This document shows, piece by piece, positions 24,647 to 38,865 of a DNA stretch of 64,000 bases; the first letter of the stretch is position 1, and every line of letters begins with the position of its first letter. A model generated the notes under the pieces. It had not been told where the DNA came from, ran no database searches, and worked only from the letters and a program-made list of their open reading frames with translations. A program made the position numbers and the translations under genes. Source of the stretch: Antedon bifida (taxonomy: Eukaryota > Echinodermata > Crinoidea > Comatulida > Antedonidae); assembly GCA_963402885.1 (NCBI GenBank), contig OY727102.1, positions 15,748,001 to 15,812,000 of the forward strand. Reading direction: 5' to 3'.

Positions 24647-27600
24647 CTACACATTATCTTTCGGGGATTGACTTGTTGTTGATGATAATGAGGCCACAGC
24701 AGGGCTAGTAGATGCCACACTAGAAGACTTCTTCCGAACACGAACAGGTCTGCTGCTGATGTAACTCCTTTTCAATTTAAGCATTGTCCATTGAACATCT
24801 GCTAATTTACTGCTTTGCTTTGACGATTCATCAAGCAACGTGTTGAACTTTATATCCAATGTTCTTATTTTGTCATCAATGCTGTTTTCGTCATCGTTTA
24901 TGCCACGTATCTGACTATCAAGTTTAGAATCTATTTCATCAAGCTGTTGTAGTCGTCGATCCATCTCATTCAAACGAACAGATATTGTTAACATTCTGCA
25001 AAATGAATCGAATATAGCATTATTCTTAAACTTACTCCCAAGTCTCCAGTTACTGTTTCTGTGTACATTTAGCAGGGCTCAGTATAATCAAACAGATTTC
25101 TTCAAGGGTATAAATCTTTCTGATAAATAAGCAAATTAATAGTGTGTTGGTTTCTGACAAACACACTAAACGGCCTGACATGCTATAAACACGATTACAG
25201 CTAGAGATTTGTTCTAAGGAGAAAACAGTGGAGAAAGTCGAAGGAGAATGATGGACAATGAGTTAGCTTTAGGCCTACACTAGAATGATTACATTCCTAT
25301 TTTTATGCTATTATTGATTTGTATTTTGTGCATGTATTGTTAATACTGTTTGTTATGTTCGCTAAATCAAATCAAAACAATTAAAATCTACATTTTTAAT
25401 TTACCTCTCACTAAGTTCACCGATCATATTTTCGACTGAGTGCTCCTTTTGCACCGTTTCTTTGTTGACGTAAGCTTTGATCATATCTTCTTCCCAACGG
25501 TCAAGGAGTTCTTCGTCATCATCAGCTACTTCTAAATCAAGCAAATCATGCATGTGTTACGTACAAGTTTATTCAAATTAGATTCAGGACTACTCCAATA
25601 TAAAACATACTAACAAGATTACATTTATCAGAAGATTACTTTGGTATAAGTAAAGCATTATAATAATAGCTATTTGTCATTATCCAACAACCAGAAAGCG
25701 CCAATTAATTATTGATGTGTTATATAATAATGTGATTGATACATTCACTCAAAGCTGAAAAATTGGACACGCTTGGTTACTACCACAAGTTTGAGAATTA
25801 ATATAATTTTGTCTTACACAATAAAGTAATTGAAACTTTACCTTCTTTTTCATTTTTCTTAAAGATTTTGGGCACAATTTTCCTCTTTTTTCGATTTGTC
25901 CATTTACATAGTCGCCAAAGGTGAGCAAATGTCATAAATGGAGGCACAAGAACTGGTCTTTTTTGGTATTCAGTTACTAAGCGATGCCTTTCAAACTTCC
26001 ATATCTCTTCGGCATTCTCTTGATACTCCGTAAAAATATTGCTAAAAATCAAAATTGAAAATAATATTATGAATCAAAAAACAAGTTTTGTCATTAATTT
26101 ACATTCTAAACTAAACATTCAGCTTTAAATAGTAATTCAAACGTTTGATATCACAACTTTCCTATATGCATTTTATAATAAATTTAGAAATCACATTCCT
26201 TAGTATATCTGTGTTGACTTCTAACCCACTTATATATATTATTTTGTTTTATAATGCTACTGCCCAATACGTGGCATATCACTTCTATGTCTTTATTATG
26301 TTGTATATATTTTATATACTTACTTGAATATGGCTATGAGCATGTTGAGTAAAAGAATGTTTGCAATCAACAGGTAGGCGGCCGTCATGATTACGACAAC
26401 TCCGTGACCCGTCACACATGGTTCTCCTGTACTGGAGTCTGGTCCACATTGAACTAAAACAAAAGGAACATTATGATTATAAATATTAGAAACATCACTT
26501 AATTATAATATGTAATCACATTATACAAGTAATATCGTATTTTAATTTAACATATACATTGTAACGTCCAACAATATAATCCACAAATATCAGTATTTAG
26601 TTATTTCCGCAAGTAGCAACATTATCACTGGCCACACCTTTTCTCACAATGACATTTTCCTTTATTCCTTTATATTTTTCTTCAACCAACAGTGCAAGGC
26701 ACCAATTACGGGTTGATAATAAAAAATATATATTTAAAAAAAACACAAAGATAACATTTATATAATAGTATCTAAACATACAAAATACATTTAAATTGAG
26801 AAAGGATAAAATTTAACATAAAGAAGGGGTTTACAACGAACAGGGACATTAAAATAAAACAACGAAACAAGATCACAATTAAGACATTTAAAAAAAGACT
26901 TGCCTGTCTATGTTAATACTTACGTTCGTCAAGAAACAGCTCTCCGTATATTTGCCAGTAAGGTATTCGCAGAACAGTTTGCACTTTATCTATGAATCCA
27001 ATGTCTGTTGCATTTGGGTTGAAGATTCCTTCTCTGGCAACTCCGTAACCGGCGGCAAATATAAGCATAATACACAGAAAACGTACGGTATCAAACGTCT
27101 GAAAAGGTAATATTATTTTACAGTTATTATTAATATTTACTATTATTACACCTATAAGTCAACTTCATATTGGTTTACACGTTCATGTCGAAATAAAATA
27201 GTCTCAGGATTGTGATTACTAATTTCCTGTGACTCCTTTTGTAGTACAATAATTTGTCAATTTCACATAAAAATAAACTTACCATTTTACCGATCATTGT
27301 GACGTATGTTCCGAGATAACTGCTAACACTAAATAGATCCAATAGTCGAATGTACCATAAACACAAATCGATTGCGTACAAAACCTTAGCTACTTCTACA
27401 GTGCTTTCTGCCCAACGCAACGCATTACCAGCAACAAAGCAAAGAATTGCAAGGACGTCACAAATATTCCAATAGTCTGATATCCATTGACGAAACTTTT
27501 CAGAAAACATCTAAACACGAATTGTATAATAACATGAATTACTACAATGTGATTGTTTCTTTTTAAAAGAGTAAAGCTCTGTCTACACTAACAAAGTGTG

Positions 27601-30600
27601 AAGTGCCCAAATATGGTAGTGATAAGCCCAAATGACGTAGGCGCAACCTAAGTGAGTTCACTAATCACAAGTGAGACGATCCATATCTATAGTTTATATA
27701 ACTTTGACATGACATCTTCTCATTCCCTCTAAATGTTAGGATTTTTACAGACAATATAGGAAGAAGACGAAAGAAGAGAAGCTTATCAAAGCCACAAACT
27801 AGATCGTTGAATAACAAAGGGAAAACTATTTTTTCATTGGTGGTGATATGTATTTTTCTGGAAAAGTTTGTTATTAGTAAGTTGTTATTGATATATCATA
27901 CATATTAAGAGACCGATGAGTGCAATGGCAATAAAAGGAGAAGATTAAAAAAATAACCTACCTGTCGAAATTCTTCAATTGTTAAACTTGTAATGTAAAT
28001 CATAACAAAGAGTTCATAAAATGTAGGAACTGTCTCCAGTTTCCTCAAGACTACATAACTAAACGACAACAAGAATATCATGTACGAAACCTGAAAGAAA
28101 TTAATAAAATTCCCTTCAACCTTCAAACTTCGTTAAACCATTAATACAATCCATATATACATTGTAATCTATTCCTACATGTCGACACTAGCATTGCTCC
28201 GTAAACTATATCTCCATTTATTTTTAAAGCATTTAAAAAAAAATACTATCGATCGTATACTTTTTACAGTTGTTTCTAAGTATCTTGGTAAGTCTTTCTT
28301 TTATGGACCCTGCAGTTAATTATGGTCAATAAGTTAGTAAAACTTTCTTTTTATTTATCTAAATTATTAATATATTTTTCGTTTTATTGTATGTTAGTCC
28401 CAAATAAACATTCCTTCTGACAATGTATATGTCATAACTGCAGTTTTTATGCTAACCATTACCTTCAAATAACGCCTGAACCATTTTCCTGTTCAACTTT
28501 TTGAAGCGCCTTTGAACATTACATTATGGATACCGGCGCTATAAAAATCTGATTGATTGAATGAGTATAAATATTTATTGGTAGCTTGAACAAGTTACCA
28601 ATAAATATGCAAATCGTTCTTTTGATATAATCATAATTTTTATTATTTTGAAACACTAAAAATGCACTCTTACTCGATAATCATCACCATAACCTATCGT
28701 AATTATTATTGGTAATCGCAATTTAGCCTTGGTTGGGAACTCTTTATGTGAAAAACCTACTTCCTAAATATAATTTATAACCCTCTAAATAATCTCTCTG
28801 AGTATAAAGTAAAAAGAAGTTGCTCATGGGATTCGAACCCCATACATCGACATGCAGAGTTATATATATAAACTTTATTTATTCACGAGACGTATGTGCA
28901 GTATAACTTGTTCAATCAATATTGATTGTTTTTACACAAGTTCGTGATATTACAAAGAAACCCAACACCATATAAATACGACAAAAAAGATAGAAAAAAT
29001 TAGATTTAGAAAAGCGTTTGCATAGCGAATTATAGTCAGGTCAATTCTTACTTTATGTATACGACTAATGAATATTAATTTATTATTGTGACGTTTCATG
29101 AGGGGTCCTCAACTGAAAAATATAACACCCTGCATGCCCAACTGAGACTAAAATTAACTAAAGTTTGGCGCCAGTGGATCCAGAACCTAACAACTTGAAA
29201 TTATTATTGACATCACGTTGTGAGACGTTCAGTAGACTATGTATTCAGTACATGTTCACATTAGTTAGAAAAAATTCACAACCATACTGAAAAAAGCAGA
29301 GATATTATTTAGTAGGAGATAAATTATTTATAGACTTTTTGTTTGAATTGTAGATGTAATAATAGTCTATTAGGAATATTCTAAAGCGAACGTACCACGT
29401 TCATCCAGAATTTAACCATTGGAGCAGTGTAGAAATGATTGACTTTCTTCAATTGAGATCTTACGGAAGCCTTCAGTGACTTTTCTTTTCTCTCCTTTGA
29501 AAATCTATCTTGGTTTTCACCGGATATTGCATTGTTGTTTGGTTTATATTTAAGTGTAAATAAAAATACCGGCAAGATACAACATAAAAGGACCTGCAAA
29601 TAGACAAAGTAGTAGAGTTATTATCTTCAAATATCGAGGAAATAAAAATAACAATAAATTTGCTTCTGGTGTTTTAGTCATTTTTTGCTCTGACGCATAT
29701 ACTATTTTTCGAAAGCTCATTGTACTTTCTTGCTGGCTATTTTACTTTAAAGTTTTGATTTATCTTTCTGCTATTTATTTCCATTGAGAACAAGCCACTG
29801 ATAACCACATCATTTGCATGGATATACAACTCTGTCTTTATAATATTTGAAGATCTCAGAAATCGGTGGATAATCATATTCTTGTTATTTAGTATGGGTT
29901 ATCAACAGTGATTCTTCTTAATCGTTTAAAAAAAACCTGTTGGCACACATGGCGCGTCATAAATATTCTTTAAAAAAAATATCCCTCTACATAAAAATAA
30001 CTAAATTCCCTATGTCGAGGATTTAGCGAGAAGTAATAACTATTTATATACTATGCTACACAATCACAATAAACAATAAGTTCTTACTTCATATGATTTT
30101 CTGGTTAAAAGCCGACCGACCCAAATGTCGTTCATGTGGCCCTGGCAACATTGGTGTGCAACGAATTTCATATGTGATGCTTGTACAGCCAATGAGAGAC
30201 ATGAGTGTTTTCCCCAATTGTCATTTCGACGGATTGTAATTTTCTTAGCTTGTTTCTCGTGCATCTCGTAACAAATGTCAAGCAGATCATATGCATACAC
30301 ACTGTATTTTCTATATAATTAACAAATATATATCATTATTATCATAGAGAGTAGAAAGTAGAAATTACCTTTGTTACGATAATCGAGAAGTAATGCAAAT
30401 ACCTATTAGTCCATAGAACCACCCTTGTTAAACCGTAAAGTTGTTGTTTATATTTGGGCTTTAATATCATTACTGTTACGAATACGTTATATGACTTCTT
30501 GGTTGATATGTAAAAATGTCTTAATGAATAAGAAATAATGTATGCTTACTTTGATTCAGATTTTAACACAGAGGCTGTTTCTATGTCAAGTCGACCCTGT

Positions 30601-33600
30601 GCGATTTCAGCAAGCTTAGAATATATTTTCATGCCTACAAGGGCTTTCATAATAGGGTGAGTACCATGTTGCCAGAAATATTCTGCTAGGCTAAACTGTT
30701 GACAAAGTACAGCCATCAGAAATAGTTCTGAGAAAGCATGTGGTATTACTGTTGAACTCTGTACAAAAAAAATCTTGTGTTAATGAAGTTTATGTTTACA
30801 TTCCTCTAATTCTTGAATGATTTGACGCTTGAAGAATAATTTGCATATAAGGCCTACTGATATTTATAAATGTTAATTGCTTAATGTAAACACATGTGAG
30901 ATCTGACATAATGATTATGATTTAAACGTTTGAGAATACATAGTACTCATTGGAGGTAAAACATTATGAGAGAGAATTCCTCCTGATGTATTCTGAATGA
31001 TATTGCTGCTGTAGTATAATAACTCAAACAAATCCGTACCTCTGACGCGTAGCGTCCGTATCGACTGTCGAATTCTCCACCCATGAGAAACTTGATGACA
31101 CTATCCACATGTCGTAATTTAATGGATTTTATCTTTCCCTGTAAATAGAATTATAACGGGTCTATGACAACTACCCTCTGGACAACTACCACCCGACTAA
31201 TAACACCCCGGACAATCACCCCCTCTAGGACAACTAGCCCCCCGGACAACTACCCTCTTAGGACAACTACCCACTAGGAAAACTATCCACTAGGAAAACT
31301 ACCTCCTAGGAAAACTACCCCCTAGGAAAACTACCCCCTAGGAAAACTACCCCCTATGACAATGTCAATTGGCCCATAGGACAACTACAGCTTTGGAAAA
31401 CTACAATTGGTAACCAAATTAACAAGCTGCTTCTTTTGGTGCCAATTGTATTGTAAATCAAATTGTGTGTGAAGAGGGGACTATGAGAGCGGTGTACCAC
31501 ACTATACATTTTACAATATTTGACGTGAAATTATTAAAATATTCTACCGGTCTTATATCGACGTATGTACCTAAGATTTGTAGTCTATTTTCTAATAATT
31601 ATAGCGATTTTTATTTTTTTTAAACTTCTAGGACAAGCAGTAGGAAGACTAAGACATTTATGAACCTGTCAAACGGGGGGAGAGAGAGATTGATTTTCAA
31701 ATCGTCTAATGTAATCAATTAATTAAATAATTGTGTAGGCTTTTTTTTAAATCTAGAGGTTTAGTTCTTTGCTGTAGAATGCGAATTGGAATACTGAAAT
31801 AAGTAGAAATGATTAAGTTAGACATAAACACATCATGGGTATAATTATTCTTTAGGTTCCAAAAAACGTTTTTTCTATTTTCTCAGGAGTTGGGAGAAAA
31901 TGTAAAACAAAATCAAGTTCTTCTATGAAGTAGTAACAGCCAAACCAATATTCCATTATTACTGGACTTGCAGTAAACGTACATTTGTTTTGAAAAAGAA
32001 AAGAGAGAACAAAATCGGGCCATTGTTATCGATATTAAGGGGCTGATAGAAAATAACTTTTTTTATATGATTTTCGATTGACTGGTGCAGCTAGGCACAT
32101 TGTATGTTCCTAGATTTATATACGGCATCTTCATGTCACGCAAGAATAAAATAAGCCCACCGCTTTATTTTTCAAGATTGGAATACGTTTTAATAATTTG
32201 GAGCGTTGTCGATTCTCGTTTAATGTCAAATAACTGCTGACGAATACGCATATTAAAAGATTCAAAAGCTTTCATTTAAGATCAATCTCTCTCCCTATGT
32301 TTTGAAGTTCAGTAAGTTTTACAAGATCCTAATCATAACCTAAGGTCATGGAGGTATAGGTGTAGTTGTACTTGTGGGGTAATTGTCCGGGTGGTAGTTG
32401 TCCGGATACGCATTATAACAAACATTACCTTATCAAGTTTATACAAGTCATGTTTAGTAGTAATAACAATATATAAGATTAGGCCATTATTCTATTTATA
32501 GCAGCTCTACCTTATTGTTGAACTCCATAATAAATTCTTTTATTGCATTCTGTTCTTAAACATAAAAAAAGTAAAGAAAAACACATACAAAAATAATTTT
32601 ATCTTACCTCAACTGAAAGTGTATTTGAAAGCGTCAACAGGTCCTTTAATGTTGGTGTCTTTTTATTTGAGCACTTTAAAAACAGAAACAAAGAATTAGT
32701 TGATCAAGGAAGTGTGGTAAACTGTTTACACTGGTAAATACATTTTTTTAAACACTTACCGAATTGTACAGATATTCCAAATTCTCGGTTGTTAAAAACT
32801 GTTCCATCGATACGCCATTTTCTACCAGCAGTTTGACAAAATCTACATTTCCTCGCTCTAGTGAAATCAGCATAGCATAGTAGAGATCTTGATCACTGAT
32901 CTTTATATAATATAATATAGTATTGTTAAACAAGAGTTATATAAAAATAAGTAAAATATAATAAGTAAATATATAGGGCCTAAAACATCTATTATACTGA
33001 AATCCATTCCATATCCACCCGGTTCTACAGCTGTCATTAGGTAGATCGTGACATTCATCAGATTACCTCTGTTTATACAAAGTTGAGATTTAGAAATTAA
33101 TTTTAATGTTGATAGGTAAGTTAAGAAGGTACGTTGATCAAGCTGTTTATTTGGTGCCTTTACAATGTTAGATCGCCTACATTGTAAACATGATAATGTG
33201 GACTGAATTTTTCTGAATGCAAATTATAGGTCTACTTTAAAAATTAAATTGTAATAACCCATACCTTATATTGTGTATTCCCTTTGAATAGTGCATCCCG
33301 AACTGCGTCTGCTTCGTTCCACAACAGAGCTAACATCAACTTTTCTCTAGGCTGCGAATGAACTGAAGTATTCAAAAGTATGAAGTATTAAAAAAGAGTT
33401 TTAACATGTAATATCTCCACGACAAGCGGTAGAATTTACGGCATTGAATGGCGGTGGCAAATATTGTATATGTATCTATAGGGATTCCCCTATTATGATC
33501 CATCACATTTAATTAATTGTATTTACTGAGTTTGGTTATCATAAATTTACCTTTCTCAAGAAGAGCAACGAATATTTCTTGTCGTATTTTCTTCTCCAGT

Positions 33601-36548
33601 CTGTCACCTCTTAAGTTCTTGCATTTGCATACATGCACCTGGAAATGAACGAAAGTCAAGTGTTAACCCATTTGCCTGGCGTATTGTTCTCAATAGTTAC
33701 ATGTTATGAAAACTGTATGTAATTTAAAAGTCGTGTATAATGTGTGAACAATGTGGAGAAATCGCGAAACCTTTGCTACTATTAACATACCTGTTTGCGA
33801 AGAGATGCGAACTGCTGAATGTAATGGAAGAGATCTTCTTTACCAATCGTAAATGTCTTGCCACGCTTAACTTGGTAGAATAAAAACGATTTTATACGTA
33901 CTCGAGTTTGTTTTCTAAACTCATCTGACGTCTCTCTGAGGTTAAGAATACAACATTATAATTGTTAATAACCAATTAAAATGTTACTAAAAACATTTCT
34001 GGAATCGAGATTTATTATAAGTAAAGTAAATGTTGCTGTTGCACTATTTGATTTTACAGATTATGGTATAGAGAATTGTTGAAGATCTTGGTAAAAGTGA
34101 AATCTAAATGCGAAGACATTTTTAATAGGACTATATATGTTGTTGTTGACATACAGATTCTGTCGTTAGGTGATTATAATTACGTGTGGTTCATTTATGC
34201 GACTACAATAATAAGGGGAGTAGGTTCAGAAAAAAAAATACGATTGAGAGTCAATCGTTTACTCTGATAAAATGTGTCTCTATGTTCTCTATAATAAAAT
34301 GTCAGTGAGAATCCACCTACCCAAATTCATTAGCTGTTCTTATGGCAAATGATAATAAGTCAGCAGCACCACCACTCCCTTCGAACAAGAGCATGATAGT
34401 AGAGGTTTCTTTCTTATAATCCAAATCTTCAGTAAATTTCACTAACGATTCTAAGTCTCCTCCTACAACACTCACTACTATTGGTATAGGGTTCTGTTGG
34501 TTAATCCTGTCAACCGTTGTCATTGGAACGTTTCCATTTGTCACTTCTGCATTCTTGGAATGTCTATCTTTTATAATGCTACCAGAAACACTCTTGATAA
34601 GTGTTCTTGTGACTTGATGCTGTAATTTTTTATTTGGTACAGTCTCTGCTTTTACTGATGACTGTCTGATTTTTTCTAGTTTTTTTCCGCCTTTAGAAAG
34701 AATCTTCTCTAGTTTCTTTTTTACTGTTATTTCATATTTGTCTGTATTTGCATCATGTTCAACTATTATGAAATGTGAATGAGTTGCATCAAGTTGGTCT
34801 TCGGTTGATTTATTATACGTTACAGACTGTTGAATAAACATTGAGAAAAACAACAAGCATTAATCAAATACATGACACATCAATATATATTCTAAGTAAT
34901 GAACATTACGGTGACTTCTGTAGAAACATAATTATCCTGGGTGATGAGAGGTGAACTACAGTAAATTAATGTAAAGATAGTCGGAACGTATGAAGTATAA
35001 ATTGTTGTTGCACTAACTAAAGAAATGAAAAAACTGATATTACCATAATAAAAAAAAAACTAAAATAATCTAAATTACTAAATTTTGTTTCTCAGTAATT
35101 TTGTTAAATACAGTATTTGGTACATCATTTATACCAAATCCAGTCGATTTTCGGTACTAACTCTAAATTTGTTGGATCCAATTTGAAGGTGTTCTTTAAT
35201 TAAATGGCCACATCTTATGTATTACGATGAACAATATCACAAAAACTAACCTTTCCAGCAATAACATCTTCTACTTCACCATTGAGGTGTGTCGTCGAAA
35301 CTACACCAATAGTAACAGGTTTGGTTTCAAACCTCGCTGTATGCTCCTTCAAAATCATTGAAACAGCGCTTGGAACACCTACGTAAAAAAATACAAGTTA
35401 CTAACGAAACTTTTGAAAAGCACATAAAAAGTTGAGTAGCTAGATTGTAAATCCGGACTGTAAATCAGTTTTATGTTCTAATTTCTTTCAAAATCTCCTC
35501 CGCAAAAATTACCGTATTTAAGTTGTAGTAGTATTTTACATTACAATCAATAAAACAAAGTAAGAAACAAACATTGGTAAAGGTTAATTTGTAGAACACT
35601 TCAATGCTATTTGGTTATCATAAATCATCAGTCAGAATTATGGGACATGATGTTGTGTTCCAGAAATGCGTAATTAATAACGGTTTCTGCTTGTTTACAT
35701 GTGTGTTATCACGGTATATAACGAATATTACAATACAAATTAATCGAGTTTGAAGTTATGACTTATGGCTTTAATTTACTGTTTAGTAGTAAGTATCGAT
35801 TAAAAATTGGAAGATATTCCATCCTACTGTGTTCTGTTCCACATGTTAAAATCCAAGCATTCATTGTGATGGCGGTCTGGATTATTCCACGGTAAATATC
35901 GTTGATGTTGACTGACTTTTCAGAGACCATCTGTGACGTGTATGGAATAGAGAACCCCAACATTGGTAGTTTTAGGTTGGCGGTCTCCAAGAGATAATTC
36001 AGTACTGACAGGGAGCTTGTACCAGCAGGAACGTATGTGTACTGTGGTTGGAAATACATAATTAATATAATATTTGAGAATAACATAAATACTGTACAGT
36101 TTTCAGACATGATAAACATGGAAGTCTGACGGTCCTATATATTCCTATAAGGTAATCAATCGGGTGATAAAACACTGTTTCGAACATGCTACCTCTCACG
36201 TCACTCATCTTAATTATCCATTCACTAATTGCATGTTGTGATGAAAATATACAAAATAACTAAACAGTAAGGTCTTTAATTATGTCATATACTGTAACTT
36301 ACCTTAGCTGTATGCTGGTTATTTTTGCCTCTTGGAAACACAAGTTCGCCATTCGCCAACTGAAGTTGAAGAAATCCATCGTAAAGTGAAGATTTCTTTT
36401 TCCGAAACTGAAATTTACCAACAGCAGCAAGAGTCTTTGGTCCTGGCCAAGTAACATTACCGCGTTTGAACTCTGCATTTTGGTTGAAAATGTCAGTTTC
36501 CTCAATAGGTCCTTCATTTGAAGTATCGTCTGTTGGAACTTCCTCCAT
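24647..36548 (-). CDS. TRPM-like: TRPM-family cation channel
   Basis: Twenty exons join in frame to 1229 aa: 36548-36303, 36041-35828, 35378-35251, 34826-34321, 33935-33791, 33638-33551, 33362-33265, 32900-32760, 32673-32608, 31138-31040, 30758-30550, 30301-30088, 29593-29396, 28090-27962, 27510-27283, 27098-26924, 26453-26324, 26041-25842, 25531-25405, 24995-24647. An in-frame TAG lies five codons before the ATG. Residues 1-715 are the TRPM homology regions ([22 protein letters not shown]). Then come a pre-S1 helix (719-733), S1-S6 (about 783-1004), pore YGE 954-956 with cysteines 964 and 974 in the outer loop, a TRP helix with WKFER (1019-1023), and a C-terminal coiled coil (about 1117-1165). 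S4 and pore resemble TRPM1/3/6/7. S2/S3 carry E824, Q827, N842 and D845, matching the Ca2+ site known in TRPM2/4/5/8. No NUDT9-H or alpha-kinase domain follows. Probably a plasma-membrane cation channel; the subfamily is unresolved. Confidence 0.92.
27572..27650. mobile_element. half copy of the CTCTGTCTACAC palindromic MITE
   Basis: In TRPM intron 14. Left end AAGCTCTGTCTACACTAACA followed by the family interior (GTGCCCAAATATGGTAGTGA). The right inverted end is missing. Confidence 0.7.
28820..28860 (-). repeat. tRNA T-arm-like fragment, probable SINE remnant
   Basis: The minus strand reads ATGGGGTTCGAATCCCAT, a perfect tRNA T-arm with a B-box. No acceptor or D-arm pairs with it nearby, so it looks like a fragment inside TRPM intron 13. 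Confidence 0.45.
31158..32411. mobile_element. non-autonomous DNA transposon in TRPM intron 9
   Basis: A 1254-bp insert flanked by the perfect 8-bp direct repeat ATTATAAC (31150-31157 and 32412-32419). Its ends are inverted: the left carries GGACAACTACCACCC (about 31180), and the right, read backwards, gives GCGTATCCGGACAACTACC. The left end holds a ~16-bp tandem repeat, CCCCTAGGAAAACTAC (about 31255-31360). No transposase frame is seen. An 8-bp duplication fits the hAT superfamily among others. Confidence 0.8.
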
Positions 36549-37860
36549 GTTGTTCAGTTGATGCTAATAACATTTGGTTTAACAATAGTTGTCAATGAAG
36601 CGTCAGGTAGTCCTACCAACTGACGGGCATTCCCCATAGCTTAATCGCCAATAATTCACCCATTTGTTGCCTCGTCATTCCTCCATTAACTGAACGTTTT
36701 TATATGTTTGGATCAATACTTGTTTATTGCAAAGCCGATTTTCAATAGAATGGTTTTTCCGTTTCGTCTTTCTTCCATGTAGGCCAACTAACAATAATAA
36801 AAAGAATAATAAGAATAGCTGAAGTAACCAAATTGTGGTTATAAATTATAATTATGACTAAAGTATTATCTTAATAGGAGGCCTAATTATTGCAACAATA
36901 CCTTTGCAACAATTGGACGTGAAGTTCTTACAAAGCTACTAATTCTCTATTATTGATGTATCAGAAAAACATAAAGTACACTCGCAAAACAAAAAATAGG
37001 TCTACACTGACGATTTGAAGATTAGAGGGGTGTGTTAGACAGCACTCAGTGTGACCATATAATGTCATAAAGATACTTCAAAACAAACTGATAAAACATG
37101 GTTGAATAAATACATTTTGATAAGACGTTAGATAGATCAGTTTGTCCTAAGTACTGTATGTAACCATGGAGGAAATATATATATATATATATTTCTTCCA
37201 TGATGTAACAATGCACCCATTGTTGTGCATACAACTTCCACCTTTATAATTGACCAATCACGATAACAATAAGGGTGATACTCTTTTTAATAATAACGTG
37301 TCTCATGATCGTTAGATAAACTACAGTACAGTAAATACTGTACAGTAGTAGTACTATACATTATACTTACCTAGCCAATAGTCCAAGGGCTGTAAAACTC
37401 CGTAAGGGTCAAGTTACTACTTCAACCTCATACTATGTTTGTTACTTGCCCATTATGTTATTTACTTCTTGTAGTTTGGTAAATGATTGTTATGTTAATT
37501 AGGGATTTGAATTGACGAACAAAAGATAGCCATCGTCATTACAATAGATCATTATCTCTGTGTCGAACAATCACCAGGGAGTTGTAAAACAAGAGGAGAG
37601 AGCTCGAATTTGTCTTATTTTGAAACTCCCTGCAACCATGGGAAGAGTTAAATTTAAATGTAATTTAACTCTTCCTTGCTGCAACCACCGCAATAGAAAC
37701 ATGTGTTCCTGTGAGGTGTGTAGAAGTACAGACCAGTACATAGAATTGCTAATGAACAATCTGCTTGAACGGCTCTGACCCGGTCGAATTCAGTCACATT
37801 GTTTGGTACTGAATTTCTATCGAATAGTTGGCAGGTGGTAATATAATTAGTTGGAATGTT
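36549..37860. other. upstream of TRPM, no gene seen
   Basis: Includes the likely TRPM 5' UTR/promoter just above 36548. An (AT)n run lies at 37170-37191. A hairpin-forming stretch lies at 37638-37676 (GGAAGAGTTAAAT and ATTTAACTCTTCC arms). Open frames here look random. Confidence 0.45.
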
Positions 37861-37951
37861 TAAAGCTCTGACTACACTATCAAACCATGGAGGAATCCAC
37901 CATGATCAAACTAACTAATTTGACAAAAAAAGTGTAATTTGATAGTGTAGA
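37861..37951. mobile_element. short copy of the CTCTGTCTACAC MITE
   Basis: Left end AAGCTCTGACTACACTATCA and right end TTTGATAGTGTAG are inverted relative to each other; most of the interior is deleted. Confidence 0.7.
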
Positions 37952-38420
37952 ATTTATAGATTAGAATTTGTGTTAAATGTAATATGCTACCTGGAGGACC
38001 AAGAATTTCGAAATAGCAAATAAAGTGCTAAAACTTACCTGATTTGTCTATCATTTTCCCTCATAAAATTTAGGAGAGTCAGTGATCGTAAATAAATAAC
38101 ACATAATTGGCCTATATACTTGAATTATATAAATAAGTGGCATATGTCCCTACCAGTACACACTCAATGATTCCTTCAATGTTCTAACCATGGAGGTATA
38201 CCAATGTTCTAACGTTGCCGTATATCATATACTGAACCCTTCCAATAACACTGTAAATACTGACTGATATTGTGAATTAATATTTCAATCTAGGTTTACA
38301 TCCAGGATATTAATAAAAATCATCACAAAAGAAGAATTCCGGTTGTTTGTGATAACCATGGTAACATCTTTTATAAAACGATTGAAGGAATTCCGGGAGT
38401 TAATCTCCAACTTGGACGAG

Positions 38421-38574
38421 TTAAGCTCTGTCTACACTATCAAAGTAGTTTGACAAACAAGTGTGATGTGCCCAAATATGGTAGTGATATACCCAAATAT
38501 GGTAGTGATATGTCCATATATGAGCACCTCACACATTTTTGTCAAATAAAGTTTTATAGTGTAGACAGAGCTTG
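38421..38574. mobile_element. full copy of the CTCTGTCTACAC MITE
   Basis: About 150 bp with TIRs AGCTCTGTCTACACTATCAA and TTTTATAGTGTAGACAGAGC. The interior is palindromic too (GTGATGTGCCCAAATATGG against CCATATATGAGCACCTCACA) and holds a small duplication of AAATATGGTAGTGATAT. Confidence 0.85.
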
Positions 38575-38865
38575 AGCCTTCATTGTGATTATTATGCGTT
38601 TGTGCAAGTGAAACATATTCATATCAATTTTGATAGGTCACAGTAGGCTTATTATTTATGTTCGTACTTAATTTTTAATAGTACTGGTAGTGTTTACCCA
38701 TGCAATTATACTGACTTATTGTGGATATTGTGATAAATCTATTTCTTATATCTTTTAAATCTTATATTAAGACTACTGTATGCTTTTACTCGGTTTGAAT
38801 TCGTCCATTGCTTGCTTGCATTATTTTAAATCAGAGAGATATGAACTTACAACGCTATAACCTTA

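Noticed and set aside
24647..36548. TRPM2 identity for the channel
   Set aside because: No NUDT9-H domain at the C-terminus and the pore reads YGE rather than FGQ, so only the TRPM family is claimed.
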